Shown: piece after piece, positions 36,012 through 44,069 of the stretch
Layout of the letters: every line of letters begins with the position of its first letter
Position numbering within the stretch: position 1 is the stretch's first letter
Assembly: GCF_016598535.1 (NCBI RefSeq)
Contig: NZ_CP066779.1
Location: 310,001-374,000 of the forward strand
Direction: 5' to 3'
Length of the DNA: 64,000 nucleotides
Source: Rhodococcus sp. P-2
Lineage (GTDB): Bacteria > Actinomycetota > Actinomycetes > Mycobacteriales > Mycobacteriaceae
Made by a program: the position numbers and the translations under genes
Notes under the pieces: model-generated
What the model saw: the letters and a program-made list of their open reading frames with translations, nothing else
Told to the model about the DNA's origin: nothing
Databases searched by the model: none

Positions 36012-36869
36012 TCAAGGCAGGGTGAGAATCTCTGCACCGGTCTCGGTGACCACCAAGGTGTGCTCGAACTGTGCCGTCCACTTACGGTCCTTGGTGACGA
36101 CGGTCCAGCCGTCCTCCCAGATCTCGTAGTCGATACCACCGTGGTTGATCATCGGTTCGATCGTGAAGACCATGCCCGGTTCGATGATCGTCTCGACCGC
36201 GGGCTCGTCGTAGTGCAGGATCACGAGGCCGTTGTGGAAGGTCTCGCCGATTCCGTGTCCGGTGAAGTCCCGGACGACGCCGTACCCGAACCGATGGGCG
36301 TATGACTCGATGACGCGTCCGATCACGTTGAGCGCGCGGCCGGGCTTGACGGCTTTGATGGCCCGCATCGTTGCCTCGTGCGTGCGCTCGACGAGCAAGC
36401 GGTTCTCTTCGGACACGTCACCGGCGAGGAACGTCGCATTGGTGTCGCCGTGAACCCCGTTGATGTACGCGGTGACGTCGATATTGACGATGTCTCCGTC
36501 CTGGATCACGGTCGAGTCGGGGATTCCGTGGCAGATCACCTCGTTGAGAGACGTGCAGCACGACTTGGGAAAGCTCTTGTATCCCAACGTCGACGGATAT
36601 GCGCCGTGGTCGAGCATGAACTCGTGTGCGATGCGGTCGAGTTCGTCGGTCGTGACACCGGGAGCGACAGCCTTGCCGGCTTCCTGCAGCGCGCCTGCAG
36701 CGATCTTGCTGGCGATGCGCATCGCCTCGATCGTCTCCGGCGTCTGAACCCAGGGCTCGTTGCCCTCTTTGGCGGTCGGCTTCCACGCGTACTCGGGCCG
36801 CTCGATCTTCGAGGGCACAGCGAGGACGGGAGAGACGGTTCCAGGGACCAATGGGGTACGCACAGACAT
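36012..36869 (-). CDS. map: Type I methionine aminopeptidase (N-terminally extended)
   Basis: A 285-residue metalloprotease that removes the initiator methionine. All metal ligands are visible: Asp in [20 protein letters not shown] (two Asp), His in [11 protein letters not shown], Glu in FTIEPMI and Glu in AQFEHTLVV. The N-terminal 35 residues ([22 protein letters not shown]) carry the Pro-rich SH3-binding-like extension known from the mycobacterial MetAP1c. It precedes cobQ by eight bases and follows the transglutaminase-like gene by 29 bases on the same strand. Confidence 0.96.
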   Translation of the reverse strand: MSVRTPLVPGTVSPVLAVPSKIERPEYAWKPTAKEGNEPWVQTPETIEAMRIASKIAAGALQEAGKAVAPGVTTDELDRIAHEFMLDHGAYPSTLGYKSFPKSCCTSLNEVICHGIPDSTVIQDGDIVNIDVTAYINGVHGDTNATFLAGDVSEENRLLVERTHEATMRAIKAVKPGRALNVIGRVIESYAHRFGYGVVRDFTGHGIGETFHNGLVILHYDEPAVETIIEPGMVFTIEPMINHGGIDYEIWEDGWTVVTKDRKWTAQFEHTLVVTETGAEILTLP

Positions 36870-36898
36870 GCAGAACAGCCTAGACCTCGCGTCGCGCG

Positions 36899-37618
36899 TC
36901 AGCCGGATGCACTCCAGTTCCGGAAAACAGGATCGACGAGAATTCTGGCGGGGGTCGACATCGTCTGTCCGAACTCCTCGAAGAGATTGTCGCGCGATTC
37001 GAAGGTGCCCAGATCACGGTCGACGAATTCGGAGAAGTCCAAGCAATCACACGAAACCGATCCACCCCAGCTGATCGGAGCGCGTCCGATCGCGTCGAAC
37101 AGTGTTTCCTCGCCGGTGTTCGTGAACGGTTGCACCGATGAGACTGCCGCAGGTGCAACGATCTCGGAGATGTCCTGCCAGCGTCCGTCGATCAGAAATT
37201 CCGGCCACGCCAGCAGCACTGACTTCGGAATCACCGCACGTAGATGCCGAAATCGCGGATACCAGAATTCCCCGCGAAGTACGAGACCGCGGACGCGGGT
37301 GGCGATACCTCGGCGGCGAGCCAACGCTTCGACGACGGCAAGTCTCTGGCTGCATGATCCGCGCCCTCGACTCAATGTCACCGAGACGGGCTGCCGGTCG
37401 TCGAGTCCGTACACCGCCCGAATCGTTGCAGCGACGCTGCGATGCGCCGACACCAGAAACTCCTGCGCCGACTGGATCGCACCTTCTGCAATGTCCTCGT
37501 ATAGGCGGGCCACGTCGTGGTGGCCCCAGTCGAGAATCGGCGTCGCGGCTGCGTCGCCTCCGGACACATCGTGGCGGATGTCACCGTCGCGGATTCCGCC
37601 GAGCAGCACGCACGTCAT
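36899..37618 (-). CDS. Transglutaminase-like superfamily protein
   Basis: A 239-residue cytoplasmic protein. A Cys in [22 protein letters not shown] (near residue 88) followed by FRHLRAVIP with a His (near residue 125) and DGRWQDIS with Asp resembles the Cys-His-Asp order of transglutaminase/protease-like domains. No signal peptide or membrane segment is seen. It starts with ATG 37618 and is on the same strand as map and cobQ. In this group the function is unknown; possible roles are protease or amidase. Confidence 0.68.
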   Translation of the reverse strand: MTCVLLGGIRDGDIRHDVSGGDAAATPILDWGHHDVARLYEDIAEGAIQSAQEFLVSAHRSVAATIRAVYGLDDRQPVSVTLSRGRGSCSQRLAVVEALARRRGIATRVRGLVLRGEFWYPRFRHLRAVIPKSVLLAWPEFLIDGRWQDISEIVAPAAVSSVQPFTNTGEETLFDAIGRAPISWGGSVSCDCLDFSEFVDRDLGTFESRDNLFEEFGQTMSTPARILVDPVFRNWSASG

Positions 37619-37671
37619 GTCTCAACCGTAGTGCGCGACCGGAATCCGTGGAGCCTGACAGAATCCGAACC

Positions 37672-38022
37672 GTGAAGAAATGGCTGCTGTTGATCACCGC
37701 GATCCTGACCGAGGTGTCTGCGACTCTGTCGTTGCGCGCCGCCCTCGATCACCCCGCTTGGTACATCGTGGTCGTCGGCGGATATCTCGCGGCATTCACC
37801 GCCTTGTCGTTCGTCCTGCGGGAGGGCATGGGACTCGGTGTCGCATACGGAATCTGGGGCGCAACCGGCGTTGTCCTGACCGCCGTGTTCGCAACTTTTC
37901 TTTTCGGCGACCCGCTGACAGCAACGATGGGCGTAGGTATTGCCCTGGTCATCGGCGGAGTGCTGTGCGTCGAACTCGGTTCCCAGGTTGCTGCCGACAG
38001 CGGGCCGGTGGACCCGGCATGA
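37672..38022 (+). CDS. Small multidrug resistance (SMR) exporter subunit 1
   Basis: A 116-residue, four-helix SMR/QacE family protein. The essential membrane Glu is in the first helix (AILTEVSATLSLRAAL, residue 14), and the YGIWGATGVVLTAV segment in helix 3 matches the SMR consensus. These antiparallel dimers exchange protons for cationic compounds. Start is GTG 37672; the frame upstream overlaps the divergent transglutaminase-like gene. Its stop overlaps the ATG of a second SMR gene (ATGA), so the two are probably a heterodimeric pair like EbrAB. Confidence 0.9.
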   Translation: MKKWLLLITAILTEVSATLSLRAALDHPAWYIVVVGGYLAAFTALSFVLREGMGLGVAYGIWGATGVVLTAVFATFLFGDPLTATMGVGIALVIGGVLCVELGSQVAADSGPVDPA

Positions 38023-38345
38023 CCTTCCTATTTCTGATCGCTGCAATTATTTCCGAGGTCACCGCGACGTTGTCGCTGCGGATGGCGTCGCAGGACGGCA
38101 GCGACAAGCGATGGCTCGCGGTTGTCGCCGTGGGGTACCTCGCCGCTTTCGCTTTCCTCACGCTCGCACTCGACGCGGGCCTGACGATCGGCGTTGCGTA
38201 CGGCATCTGGACTGCATGTGGGGTGGCGCTGACGGCAATCGCATCCCGCATTCTCTTTCGCGAACCGCTGACCAAGCTCATGATCGTGGGGATCGGCCTT
38301 ATCGCGGCAGGCGTGCTTCTCATCGAACTCGGTGCGGGCCACTGA
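38019..38345 (+). CDS. Small multidrug resistance (SMR) exporter subunit 2
   Basis: A 108-residue SMR protein with four helices. It keeps the Glu in helix 1 (AIISEVTATLSLRMAS, residue 13) and the AYGIWTACGVALTAIASR motif in helix 3. It is shorter at the C-terminus than its partner. Start ATG 38019 overlaps the stop of the first subunit by four bases, so translation is coupled and a 1:1 complex is likely. Loop charge bias could be used to test for opposite topologies. Confidence 0.9.
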   Translation: MTFLFLIAAIISEVTATLSLRMASQDGSDKRWLAVVAVGYLAAFAFLTLALDAGLTIGVAYGIWTACGVALTAIASRILFREPLTKLMIVGIGLIAAGVLLIELGAGH

Positions 38346-38362
38346 GCCCAGCAAACAGGGTG

Positions 38363-38379
38363 TAAGGTTTACCTAACTT
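38363..38379. promoter_or_regulatory. IdeR/DtxR-like iron box upstream of the AraC gene
   Basis: TAAGGTTTACCTAACTT matches about 12 of 17 positions of the actinobacterial IdeR/DtxR consensus (TTAGGTTAGGCTAACCTAA). It ends 20 bases before the AraC start codon, over the probable promoter. Iron-replete repression is expected. Confidence 0.55.
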
Positions 38380-38399
38380 TGCTTTGGAGGTAGTCCGCG

Positions 38400-39236
38400 G
38401 TGCCGATCCCTGCCCTTCGTGAAATCGACGGTGGTCCACACCTGGACGACGGTCCGCACTTACGGGAACCCGAACGCCACACCCCGATGGCGCGCGCCGT
38501 CCCGGCGCCGTTTCGACTGACGACGTACATCGTCGAGACCGACCACATCACGCAGTGGCCACAGCACGCTCATGCCGAGCACGAACTCATCTGGTCCGAC
38601 CGCGGCGTCGTCAACATGATCATCGACAATCAACTCTGGACCGTCACGCCCGGCGTCGGCCTGTGGATCCCTCGCGGGGTCCTCCACGAGGGTCAGGCCA
38701 ATCCCCACGTCGCATTCCGCGCCACTCTCTTCACCCCCGAGTTGTGGACTCCCGCCTGGAACGAACCGTGCATCGTGACGCTGAGCGAGGCGGCGCGAGT
38801 TCTGCTGATCCACCTCGCCCATACCGGAATGCCTGCAGAACAACGCCTTCGGGCTCAGCAGGTCTGCGTCGATCTCCTCACTCCCGCATCGGCCCCGCAT
38901 TTCGACGTGCCGATCCCCCGCGATCCTCGGCTACGGATACTCGTCGACAAAGTTCTGTCTGATCCCGCGGACGATCGATCACTCGATCAGTGGGCGCACG
39001 TTCTCAATCTCAGCCGACGCACGGTCACCCGGATCTTCGCCGCGGAACTCGCCTTGAGCTTTGCGCAGTGGCGCACCCTGGTTCGCATGAGTACGGCCTT
39101 GGGAATGCTCGGGACCGGGATGAGTGTGAATGCAGTCAGTCGTCGAGTCGGGTACGGGACGTCGAGTTCGTTCATCGCCGCCTTCCGCAAGACGGTCGGC
39201 TACACCCCCGGCAATGCTCTCGCCGCCGTCAACTGA
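38400..39236 (+). CDS. AraC family regulator of siderophore uptake
   Basis: A 278-residue regulator with an N-terminal cupin-like domain (QWPQHAHAEHELIWSDRGVVNMIID, then GVGLWIPRGVLHEG) and a C-terminal double helix-turn-helix (LDQWAHVLNLSRRTVTRIFAAE ... VSRRVGYGTSSSFIAAFRKTVGYTPG). GTG 38400 is preceded by TTTGGAGG at good spacing. An iron box lies upstream and the next gene encodes an iron-siderophore binding protein with its own iron box, so it probably activates iron uptake when siderophore is present, as for YbtA/PchR-type proteins (inference). Confidence 0.9.
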   Translation: MPIPALREIDGGPHLDDGPHLREPERHTPMARAVPAPFRLTTYIVETDHITQWPQHAHAEHELIWSDRGVVNMIIDNQLWTVTPGVGLWIPRGVLHEGQANPHVAFRATLFTPELWTPAWNEPCIVTLSEAARVLLIHLAHTGMPAEQRLRAQQVCVDLLTPASAPHFDVPIPRDPRLRILVDKVLSDPADDRSLDQWAHVLNLSRRTVTRIFAAELALSFAQWRTLVRMSTALGMLGTGMSVNAVSRRVGYGTSSSFIAAFRKTVGYTPGNALAAVN

Positions 39237-39301
39237 CGCAAGCCTGACCTGTTGTCGACATCTGCTGGCCCCTTCGCTACACGGACGCGCCCTACATTCA
39301 C

Positions 39302-39320
39302 TTAGGTAAGCCTGCTCTCA
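39302..39320. promoter_or_regulatory. IdeR/DtxR-like iron box upstream of the siderophore-binding protein gene
   Basis: TTAGGTAAGCCTGCTCTCA shares about 13 of 19 positions with the IdeR consensus, with an intact left half (TTAGGT-AG-CT) and a degenerate right half. It lies 59-77 bases upstream of the GTG start, a normal operator position. Confidence 0.6.
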
Positions 39321-39378
39321 TGTGCTCGAGGCACTGAGTCGTGCAAGCACTTCCCCGATCAATCCCGAGGAGTTTCGC

Positions 39379-40455
39379 GTGTTCAGATCTGCCCGTCAGA
39401 GAATTCGTCCCCATCGGAGGCGACGAATAGTCGTTGCGCTGATGGTGGCGGCCGCACTGCCTCTGACCGCCTGCACACAGTCGTCGACCGAGACCGAAGG
39501 AAACAATTCGTCGGCATCCGCCGTCGAGGACGGCGCGTTTCCCGTCACGATCAAGCACGCATTCGGTGAAACCGTCATCGACAAGGAACCGACCAGGGTC
39601 CTCACCCTCGATTCCGCAGCGGCAGACACCGTCATCGCCCTCGGAGTCACCCCGGTAGCGATGCAGAAGGACTCGTGGGCCGGCGACGCCGACGGCTTCC
39701 TGCCGTGGACCCGCGCGGAACTCGAGAAGTCGGGCCACACACTGCCCACGCCTGCGCCGTACTACTCCGACAGCGGGGAGCTCCTGTTCGAACAGATACT
39801 CAATGTCGCACCCGATCTGATTCTTGCGCCGTATTCCGGTTTCTCCGAGCAGGACTACCAGCGCCTGAGTTCGATCGCCCCGACACTCCCCTACGACACC
39901 AAGCCGTACCAGCCGAGTTCGTGGCAGAACCTGGCCACCGATGTCGGCAAGGCTCTCGGTCGCCCCACTCAGACCGCTGCGCTGATCAAGTCCGCGGAGG
40001 AAACTGTCCAGGAGTCGAAGGCGAGCCATCCGGAATTCAACGGGGTCACCTTTGCCTTCGGGTCCTACATCCGCGAGGGAGAAACCGAAACCGCCATCTA
40101 CGGCCCCGACGATCCACGCGTCAAGTTCGTCGAAAACCTTGGGCTCACAGTTGCTCCCGACGTGGTGAACGGCGCCAAGAACTTTGCAGGCGACTCTTTC
40201 CTGTTCGGCATCAGCATGGAGAAACTCGACACGATCAACACAGACGTGTATCTCGGATGGGCAAGCGATCAGTCGGAAGTCGACAGCACGTTGGCCAACA
40301 CTCTGTTCGCGCGGTGGCCGGTCATCGCCAACGGAAAGGACTTGTGGATCACCGACAATCGCCTGACAGCGGCGACCATGTACGTCAGCGTTCTGAGTGT
40401 CCCGTGGGCAACCGACGAGCTCGTTCCACAGTTGACCGAACTGGTCGCCAAGTAG
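39379..40455 (+). CDS. Iron-siderophore ABC transporter substrate-binding lipoprotein
   Basis: A 358-residue FecB/FepB-like periplasmic-type binding protein. It has an Arg-rich N-terminus, a hydrophobic signal segment and the lipobox PLTACTQS (Cys about residue 33), so it should be anchored to the outer face of the membrane. Typical segments are RVLTLDSAAADTVIALGVTPVAM and LNVAPDLILAPYSGFSEQDYQRLSSIAPTLPY. GTG 39379 has GAGGAG seven bases upstream. No permease or ATPase follows, so it must use components encoded elsewhere. Regulated by iron (upstream box) and probably by the AraC protein. Confidence 0.92.
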   Translation: MFRSARQRIRPHRRRRIVVALMVAAALPLTACTQSSTETEGNNSSASAVEDGAFPVTIKHAFGETVIDKEPTRVLTLDSAAADTVIALGVTPVAMQKDSWAGDADGFLPWTRAELEKSGHTLPTPAPYYSDSGELLFEQILNVAPDLILAPYSGFSEQDYQRLSSIAPTLPYDTKPYQPSSWQNLATDVGKALGRPTQTAALIKSAEETVQESKASHPEFNGVTFAFGSYIREGETETAIYGPDDPRVKFVENLGLTVAPDVVNGAKNFAGDSFLFGISMEKLDTINTDVYLGWASDQSEVDSTLANTLFARWPVIANGKDLWITDNRLTAATMYVSVLSVPWATDELVPQLTELVAK

Positions 40456-40472
40456 CAGCCCACGCGGTCGGA

Positions 40473-41102
40473 TCACGCACCTGAAGGCCACTCACTGCGC
40501 AGTGTCGCGAAAACCAGAGTGTCGGTCCATTCGTTCTTGATCCACGCGTTCTGCCGAAAATGTCCCTCTAGCCGCATACCGATACGCTGCGCGAGTCGTG
40601 CCGAAGATTCGTTTCTCGAATCCATCTGCGCGATCACGCGGTGCAATCGGGGAGTCGCGAATACATAATCGAGCAGAGCCGTCACCGCTTCCGTCGCGAA
40701 TCCGCGGCCGCCGAACTCGGGCGAGAACGCCCACCCGAGTTCGGCGGTGCGCTCGGTTTCAGCTGTGCGCTCGGTTTCAGCTGTGCGCTCGGTTTCAGCT
40801 GTGCGCTCGGGCTCGTCGACAAGCCACGCACTCACGCTTCCCACAACCTGACCGTCGTATTCGACAACAAGCGCCAGGGCACCGGCCACGAGGTCACGGC
40901 GAGAAATCCTGGTCTGCACGGCCTCTCGGGCCGCCGCGAGATCCCAAGGCTCGTTGAACAGGTACCGGCATACGTCGCTGCGCCCGTGGAAGACGAGTAG
41001 GTCCCGGTGATCGCCCGGCCGATAGGTGCGAAGTACCAGTCGGTCCGTCCGGATCACCTCAGGTGCAGTCGCCGTCGACCTGCCCACGTCCCCCATATCC
41101 AT
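40473..41102 (-). CDS. GNAT family N-acetyltransferase (RimJ/RimL-like) with an internal hexapeptide repeat
   Basis: A 209-residue acetyltransferase of the RimJ/RimL type. The N-terminal IRTDRLVLRTYRPGDHRDLLVFHG, the acetyl-CoA motif FGGRGFATEAVTALLDYVF and C-terminal HRVIAQMDSRNESSARLAQRIGMRLEGHFRQNAWI are standard. Between the VDEPERTAE and LGWAFSPEF segments, the hexapeptide ERTAET is repeated three extra times, encoded by an 18-bp tandem DNA repeat. Removing it restores a normal-length protein (about 191 residues). It is convergent with the siderophore-binding protein gene. The substrate is unknown. Confidence 0.9.
   Translation of the reverse strand: MDMGDVGRSTATAPEVIRTDRLVLRTYRPGDHRDLLVFHGRSDVCRYLFNEPWDLAAAREAVQTRISRRDLVAGALALVVEYDGQVVGSVSAWLVDEPERTAETERTAETERTAETERTAELGWAFSPEFGGRGFATEAVTALLDYVFATPRLHRVIAQMDSRNESSARLAQRIGMRLEGHFRQNAWIKNEWTDTLVFATLRSEWPSGA
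40747..40810 (-). repeat. In-frame 18-bp tandem repeat within the GNAT gene
   Basis: Three perfect copies of gtgcgctcggtttcagct (40747-40764, 40765-40782, 40783-40800) plus a partial fourth copy of ten bases. The unit is a multiple of three and inserts ERTAET hexapeptides without breaking the frame. Perfect identity points to a recent expansion by slippage. Confidence 0.95.
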
Positions 41103-41168
41103 GCCATCACGGTAGGTTCTTTCGAATTCGTAGGCGCGTGAATATCGCGAGGACGAGCAGTGCTCAAT

Positions 41169-41193
41169 GTTTGATTTGCCCCGTGGCGGGCTA
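41169..41193 (+). promoter_or_regulatory. Possible alternative-sigma promoter (GTTT-N15-GGGCTA)
   Basis: GTTT at 41169-41172 and GGGCTA at 41188-41193, spaced by 15 bases, resemble the SigF/SigB-type consensus GTTT-N15-17-GGGTAT of actinobacteria. It lies about 70 bases upstream of the DUF7144-like membrane protein gene. Weak evidence from one match only. Confidence 0.3.
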
Positions 41194-41264
41194 CTTCACC
41201 ACCGTAAATGGTCGAAATACGGAGTTATGCCAGGCAATTTCGCACTTGAAATCTAGGGGCGGTC

Positions 41265-41663
41265 ATGTCCGAGGATTCACTGGTCAAACAGGGTGTGGCA
41301 AAAGGAAGCGCGCTCGGCGGCGCGGTGCTCCTCGTCACCGTCGGCGTGCTCGAAATTCTCCAAGGCATCTCGGCGATATCCGAGGACGACGTGACAGTCG
41401 TCGGCCCCGAATACACCTATCAATTCGACCTCACGTCGTGGGGATGGATCCACCTCGTACTCGGTGTGCTCGTCACCGCGGTCGGAATCATGCTCTTCAC
41501 CGGCGCGACGTGGGCACGGGTCGGAGCAATAGTCATCTGTTCTCTGTCGATCCTCGCGAACTTCCTCTGGCTACCCCACTCTCCGTGGTGGTCGATCATC
41601 ATCATCGCGCTCGACGTGTTCGTCATCTGGGCTGTCGCGACATGGAATCCCGACGTGATCTGA
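41265..41663 (+). CDS. DUF7144-type four-helix membrane protein
   Basis: A 132-residue membrane protein with four predicted helices (about 17-36, 60-80, 87-104, 109-126). The SWGWIHLVLGVLVTAVGIMLFTGATWARVGAI segment is the hallmark of the actinobacterial DUF7144 family, often a stress-linked protein. ATG 41265 follows AGGGGCGG, a fair ribosome-binding site. A possible SigF/SigB-like promoter lies upstream. The next gene on the strand encodes another membrane protein. Function unknown. Confidence 0.8.
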   Translation: MSEDSLVKQGVAKGSALGGAVLLVTVGVLEILQGISAISEDDVTVVGPEYTYQFDLTSWGWIHLVLGVLVTAVGIMLFTGATWARVGAIVICSLSILANFLWLPHSPWWSIIIIALDVFVIWAVATWNPDVI

Positions 41664-41741
41664 GGCGACAGTTTCGGATCCACCTATCAAGTTCGACGTT
41701 TTCATCTGTGCGGCAGCAGTTTCCCTCCTGAGAGGAACACG

Positions 41742-43187
41742 ATGGCAAACGGCACGAACGACGGCCCGCTCCACGAGGACGAGCGTGCCGAACTGGCCAG
41801 GCTGCGCCAAGAGGTTGCATCGCTTCGCGAGCACACTCCCAGCGCCCGTGAAACGCCCCTCGAACAGGTCCCCCGGCCACCTCGACACGGCCTCCGGTGG
41901 ACCGCCGTGGTAATTCTGCTCGTGTTGGTCGCGCTACTCGCAGTCTTGTCCGTGACCACGCGCTTCACCCGAAGTCAGATCCTGGACACGGACCGTTACG
42001 TCAGCACTGTTGCGCCACTGGGCGAGAATCCCGCCGTGCAGGCCGAGATCACGAATCAGATCACCGACGAGATATTCGATCGTGTCGATGTCGAGGGGCT
42101 CACCACCGACGCGCTCACCGCACTGACCGACGTGTCGAACCTTGCAGCCAACGCACCTCGCCTGGACCAAGCTCTCGTGGGGTTGGCCCCGGTGATCGCC
42201 GGTCAGGCGAAGAGTTTTGTCCACGACACGGTGGGCTCACTCGTGCGGTCACAACAGTTCGAAGACTTGTGGATTCAGGCGAACAGGTCTGCGCACAACT
42301 CCCTCGTCGCGGTCATGACCGGCAACTACGGACCCGACTCCGTCGAAGTCGATCAGAGCGGAACCGTCAGCATTTCGCTGAGCACGATCATCGACAAGGT
42401 CAAAACAGTCTTGATCGACCGCGGCTTCGCCTTCGCAGACAAAATCCCCTCCGTGGACAAGGAATTTGTTCTCTTCCAGTCCCCCGAACTCGTGAAGGCA
42501 CAGCGAGTCGTCTCGGCACTCGACAAGGTCTCAGCAGTGCTGCCATGGATGGGAATCGCTTGCGCGGCAGCCGCTGTCGCCGTTGCTCCAACGGGTCGCA
42601 GGCTCCGCGCGCTGTCACTGGTCGGTCTGTCGATTGCGTTGGGAATGCTTGTTCTCGCGATCGGAATTCTCATCGGGCGTGCAATCTACCTCGACAGTGT
42701 CCCTACCGATATTCTCTCGCCAGACGCCGCGACTGCCGTCATCGACACAGTTCTGGTGCCACTGCGCACGAGTCTTCGCGCGGTTGCAGTCCTCGGCGTG
42801 GTGGTGGGGCTCGGCGCCTACCTGGTCGGTGGGTCGTCGTCGGCAATCGCCGTTCGCCGAGGCTATGGGCAGGCATTGGACTTCGTCCGGCATTCCTCCA
42901 GAGGGCGTACGCCGAATCAGGTGGAGCGGTGGGCCAATCAGCTTCGTGTTCCGCTGCGCTGCGCCATCATCGGCATCGCCGCACTGTTGCTGCTCTTCTG
43001 GCGCTACCCCACAGGATTGGTCGTGGGTTGGATTGTCTTCATTGCGCTGGTCGCACTCGTAGTTCTCGAAATACTGGTTCGTCCTGCACGCGCCGCCGCG
43101 GAGGATGCCAGGCCCGACGACGCCGGAACCGACGACGCCAGGCCTGGGGCAGAAGATACGAAAACTACGCCAGCGCCTTTGCCTTGA
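41742..43187 (+). CDS. Large membrane protein of unknown function with N-terminal coiled coil
   Basis: A 481-residue protein. Residues 10-32 (HEDERAELARLRQEVASLRE) form a short coiled coil; a helix crosses the membrane at about 50-72; a long extracytoplasmic region (about 75-265) follows, with repeated helical segments; then come four or five further membrane helices (about 268-290, 297-318, 345-367, 405-423, 427-447). The C-terminus is Asp/Ala/Pro-rich with two DDARP-type units. Similar proteins are widespread in mycobacteria and rhodococci without assigned function. AGAGGAACACG before ATG supports the start. Its 3' end overlaps the convergent SHOCT gene by 23 bases. Confidence 0.78.
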   Translation: MANGTNDGPLHEDERAELARLRQEVASLREHTPSARETPLEQVPRPPRHGLRWTAVVILLVLVALLAVLSVTTRFTRSQILDTDRYVSTVAPLGENPAVQAEITNQITDEIFDRVDVEGLTTDALTALTDVSNLAANAPRLDQALVGLAPVIAGQAKSFVHDTVGSLVRSQQFEDLWIQANRSAHNSLVAVMTGNYGPDSVEVDQSGTVSISLSTIIDKVKTVLIDRGFAFADKIPSVDKEFVLFQSPELVKAQRVVSALDKVSAVLPWMGIACAAAAVAVAPTGRRLRALSLVGLSIALGMLVLAIGILIGRAIYLDSVPTDILSPDAATAVIDTVLVPLRTSLRAVAVLGVVVGLGAYLVGGSSSAIAVRRGYGQALDFVRHSSRGRTPNQVERWANQLRVPLRCAIIGIAALLLLFWRYPTGLVVGWIVFIALVALVVLEILVRPARAAAEDARPDDAGTDDARPGAEDTKTTPAPLP

Positions 43188-43542
43188 TTGCCTGGAATTC
43201 CTCTTCGTTGATCGCGCCTGAGTCGAGAAGCTCTCTGGCGTCGGCGATCTGCTGAGTCGGCGACTTCCCGGCGACGTTTCGAATGTAATCACTCTGCGCG
43301 TGTATGTGCTGCTGAGCGGCCTCCATCGACCGCCGCGTCATTCCGTCGTTCTTGACGACCACGTAGATCATCGCGGACAGGAACGGAATGACGAAGAGAA
43401 ATATCATCCACAGCGCCTTGGCCCAGCCCGAAGTCTCGTGATCACGGAACAAATCGGTGATGATCGAGAACAACACGCTCAAGTAGGCCACAAAGGCGAA
43501 ACAGACGAAGATGAACCAGAAGAATTCCCAGAAACCTTCCAT
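43165..43542 (-). CDS. SHOCT-domain membrane protein
   Basis: A 125-residue protein with two membrane helices (about 5-28 and 38-60) of the phospholipase-D-nuclease N-terminal-like type, a short linker, and a C-terminal SHOCT domain (QIADARELLDSGAINEEEFQAIKAKAL). SHOCT domains are short oligomerisation modules. ATG 43542 is chosen since it begins directly at the first helix; the frame upstream adds 34 unrelated residues. Overlaps the previous gene tail to tail. Function unknown, possibly envelope stress. Confidence 0.85.
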   Translation of the reverse strand: MEGFWEFFWFIFVCFAFVAYLSVLFSIITDLFRDHETSGWAKALWMIFLFVIPFLSAMIYVVVKNDGMTRRSMEAAQQHIHAQSDYIRNVAGKSPTQQIADARELLDSGAINEEEFQAIKAKALA

Positions 43543-43674
43543 GTCAACGCTCCCTGCACTCGGTTTACACATCAGGAGTTCGGGAGGCTGACCTTCCGCG
43601 CCTGAACTTCTGCATTCGGCCAGAACTCCCTGGTCCAAGGTCATTTCAGTATGCGCCGACGACTTCCGTTCCGG

Positions 43675-43926
43675 CTACAGCTCGAGTGAGTCCAGGTTCG
43701 CCGAACGCTCGTCCATAATCGAGATCACGATTCTCCGATTCGAGATCTCCTGTCTGGCAGCCTTTTCGACAAGGAGAGGCACGAAGTCACGGATCCGACA
43801 GCCCACGAACCGCTGATGAATTGTTCGCACTCTGTTTTCGATCTCCGGTGGAGGAACATTCGGATACCGGGAAATCAGGCGAGTGATCACCCGCTCGACG
43901 TGAAGCAACTCTTCGTCGCCAGTCAT
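43675..43926 (-). CDS. Three-helix bundle dimerisation domain protein
   Basis: An 83-residue, helix-rich soluble protein (LLHVERVITRLISRYPNVPPPEIENRVRTIHQRFVGCRIRDFVPLLVEKAARQ). It matches the small domain found alone or at the N-terminus of arsenate reductases and low-molecular-weight phosphatases in actinobacteria; here it is free-standing. No phosphatase gene is adjacent; the divergent neighbour is a SulP-type anion transporter. Function unknown. Confidence 0.75.
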   Translation of the reverse strand: MTGDEELLHVERVITRLISRYPNVPPPEIENRVRTIHQRFVGCRIRDFVPLLVEKAARQEISNRRIVISIMDERSANLDSLEL

Positions 43927-44069
43927 TCATTAATGGTCGTCCGTCCAGCCGAGCGCGTCAAGACTCGGAAAGGGTTCGAAAACAACACAATTCAGGTACC
44001 TCTCGTAGCCAGGCCGACCGATGGGGCACAGTTCGAGACTTCTGACAATTGCGGGGGGATAATCGACGG

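Noticed and set aside
39298-40491. A 397-codon minus-strand frame opposite the siderophore-binding protein
   Set aside because: The plus-strand gene has a lipobox, ribosome-binding site and family motifs; the opposite frame has none.
40747-40810. Short direct repeats considered as a CRISPR array
   Set aside because: Units are contiguous with no spacers and lie in frame inside a gene; no cas gene is nearby.
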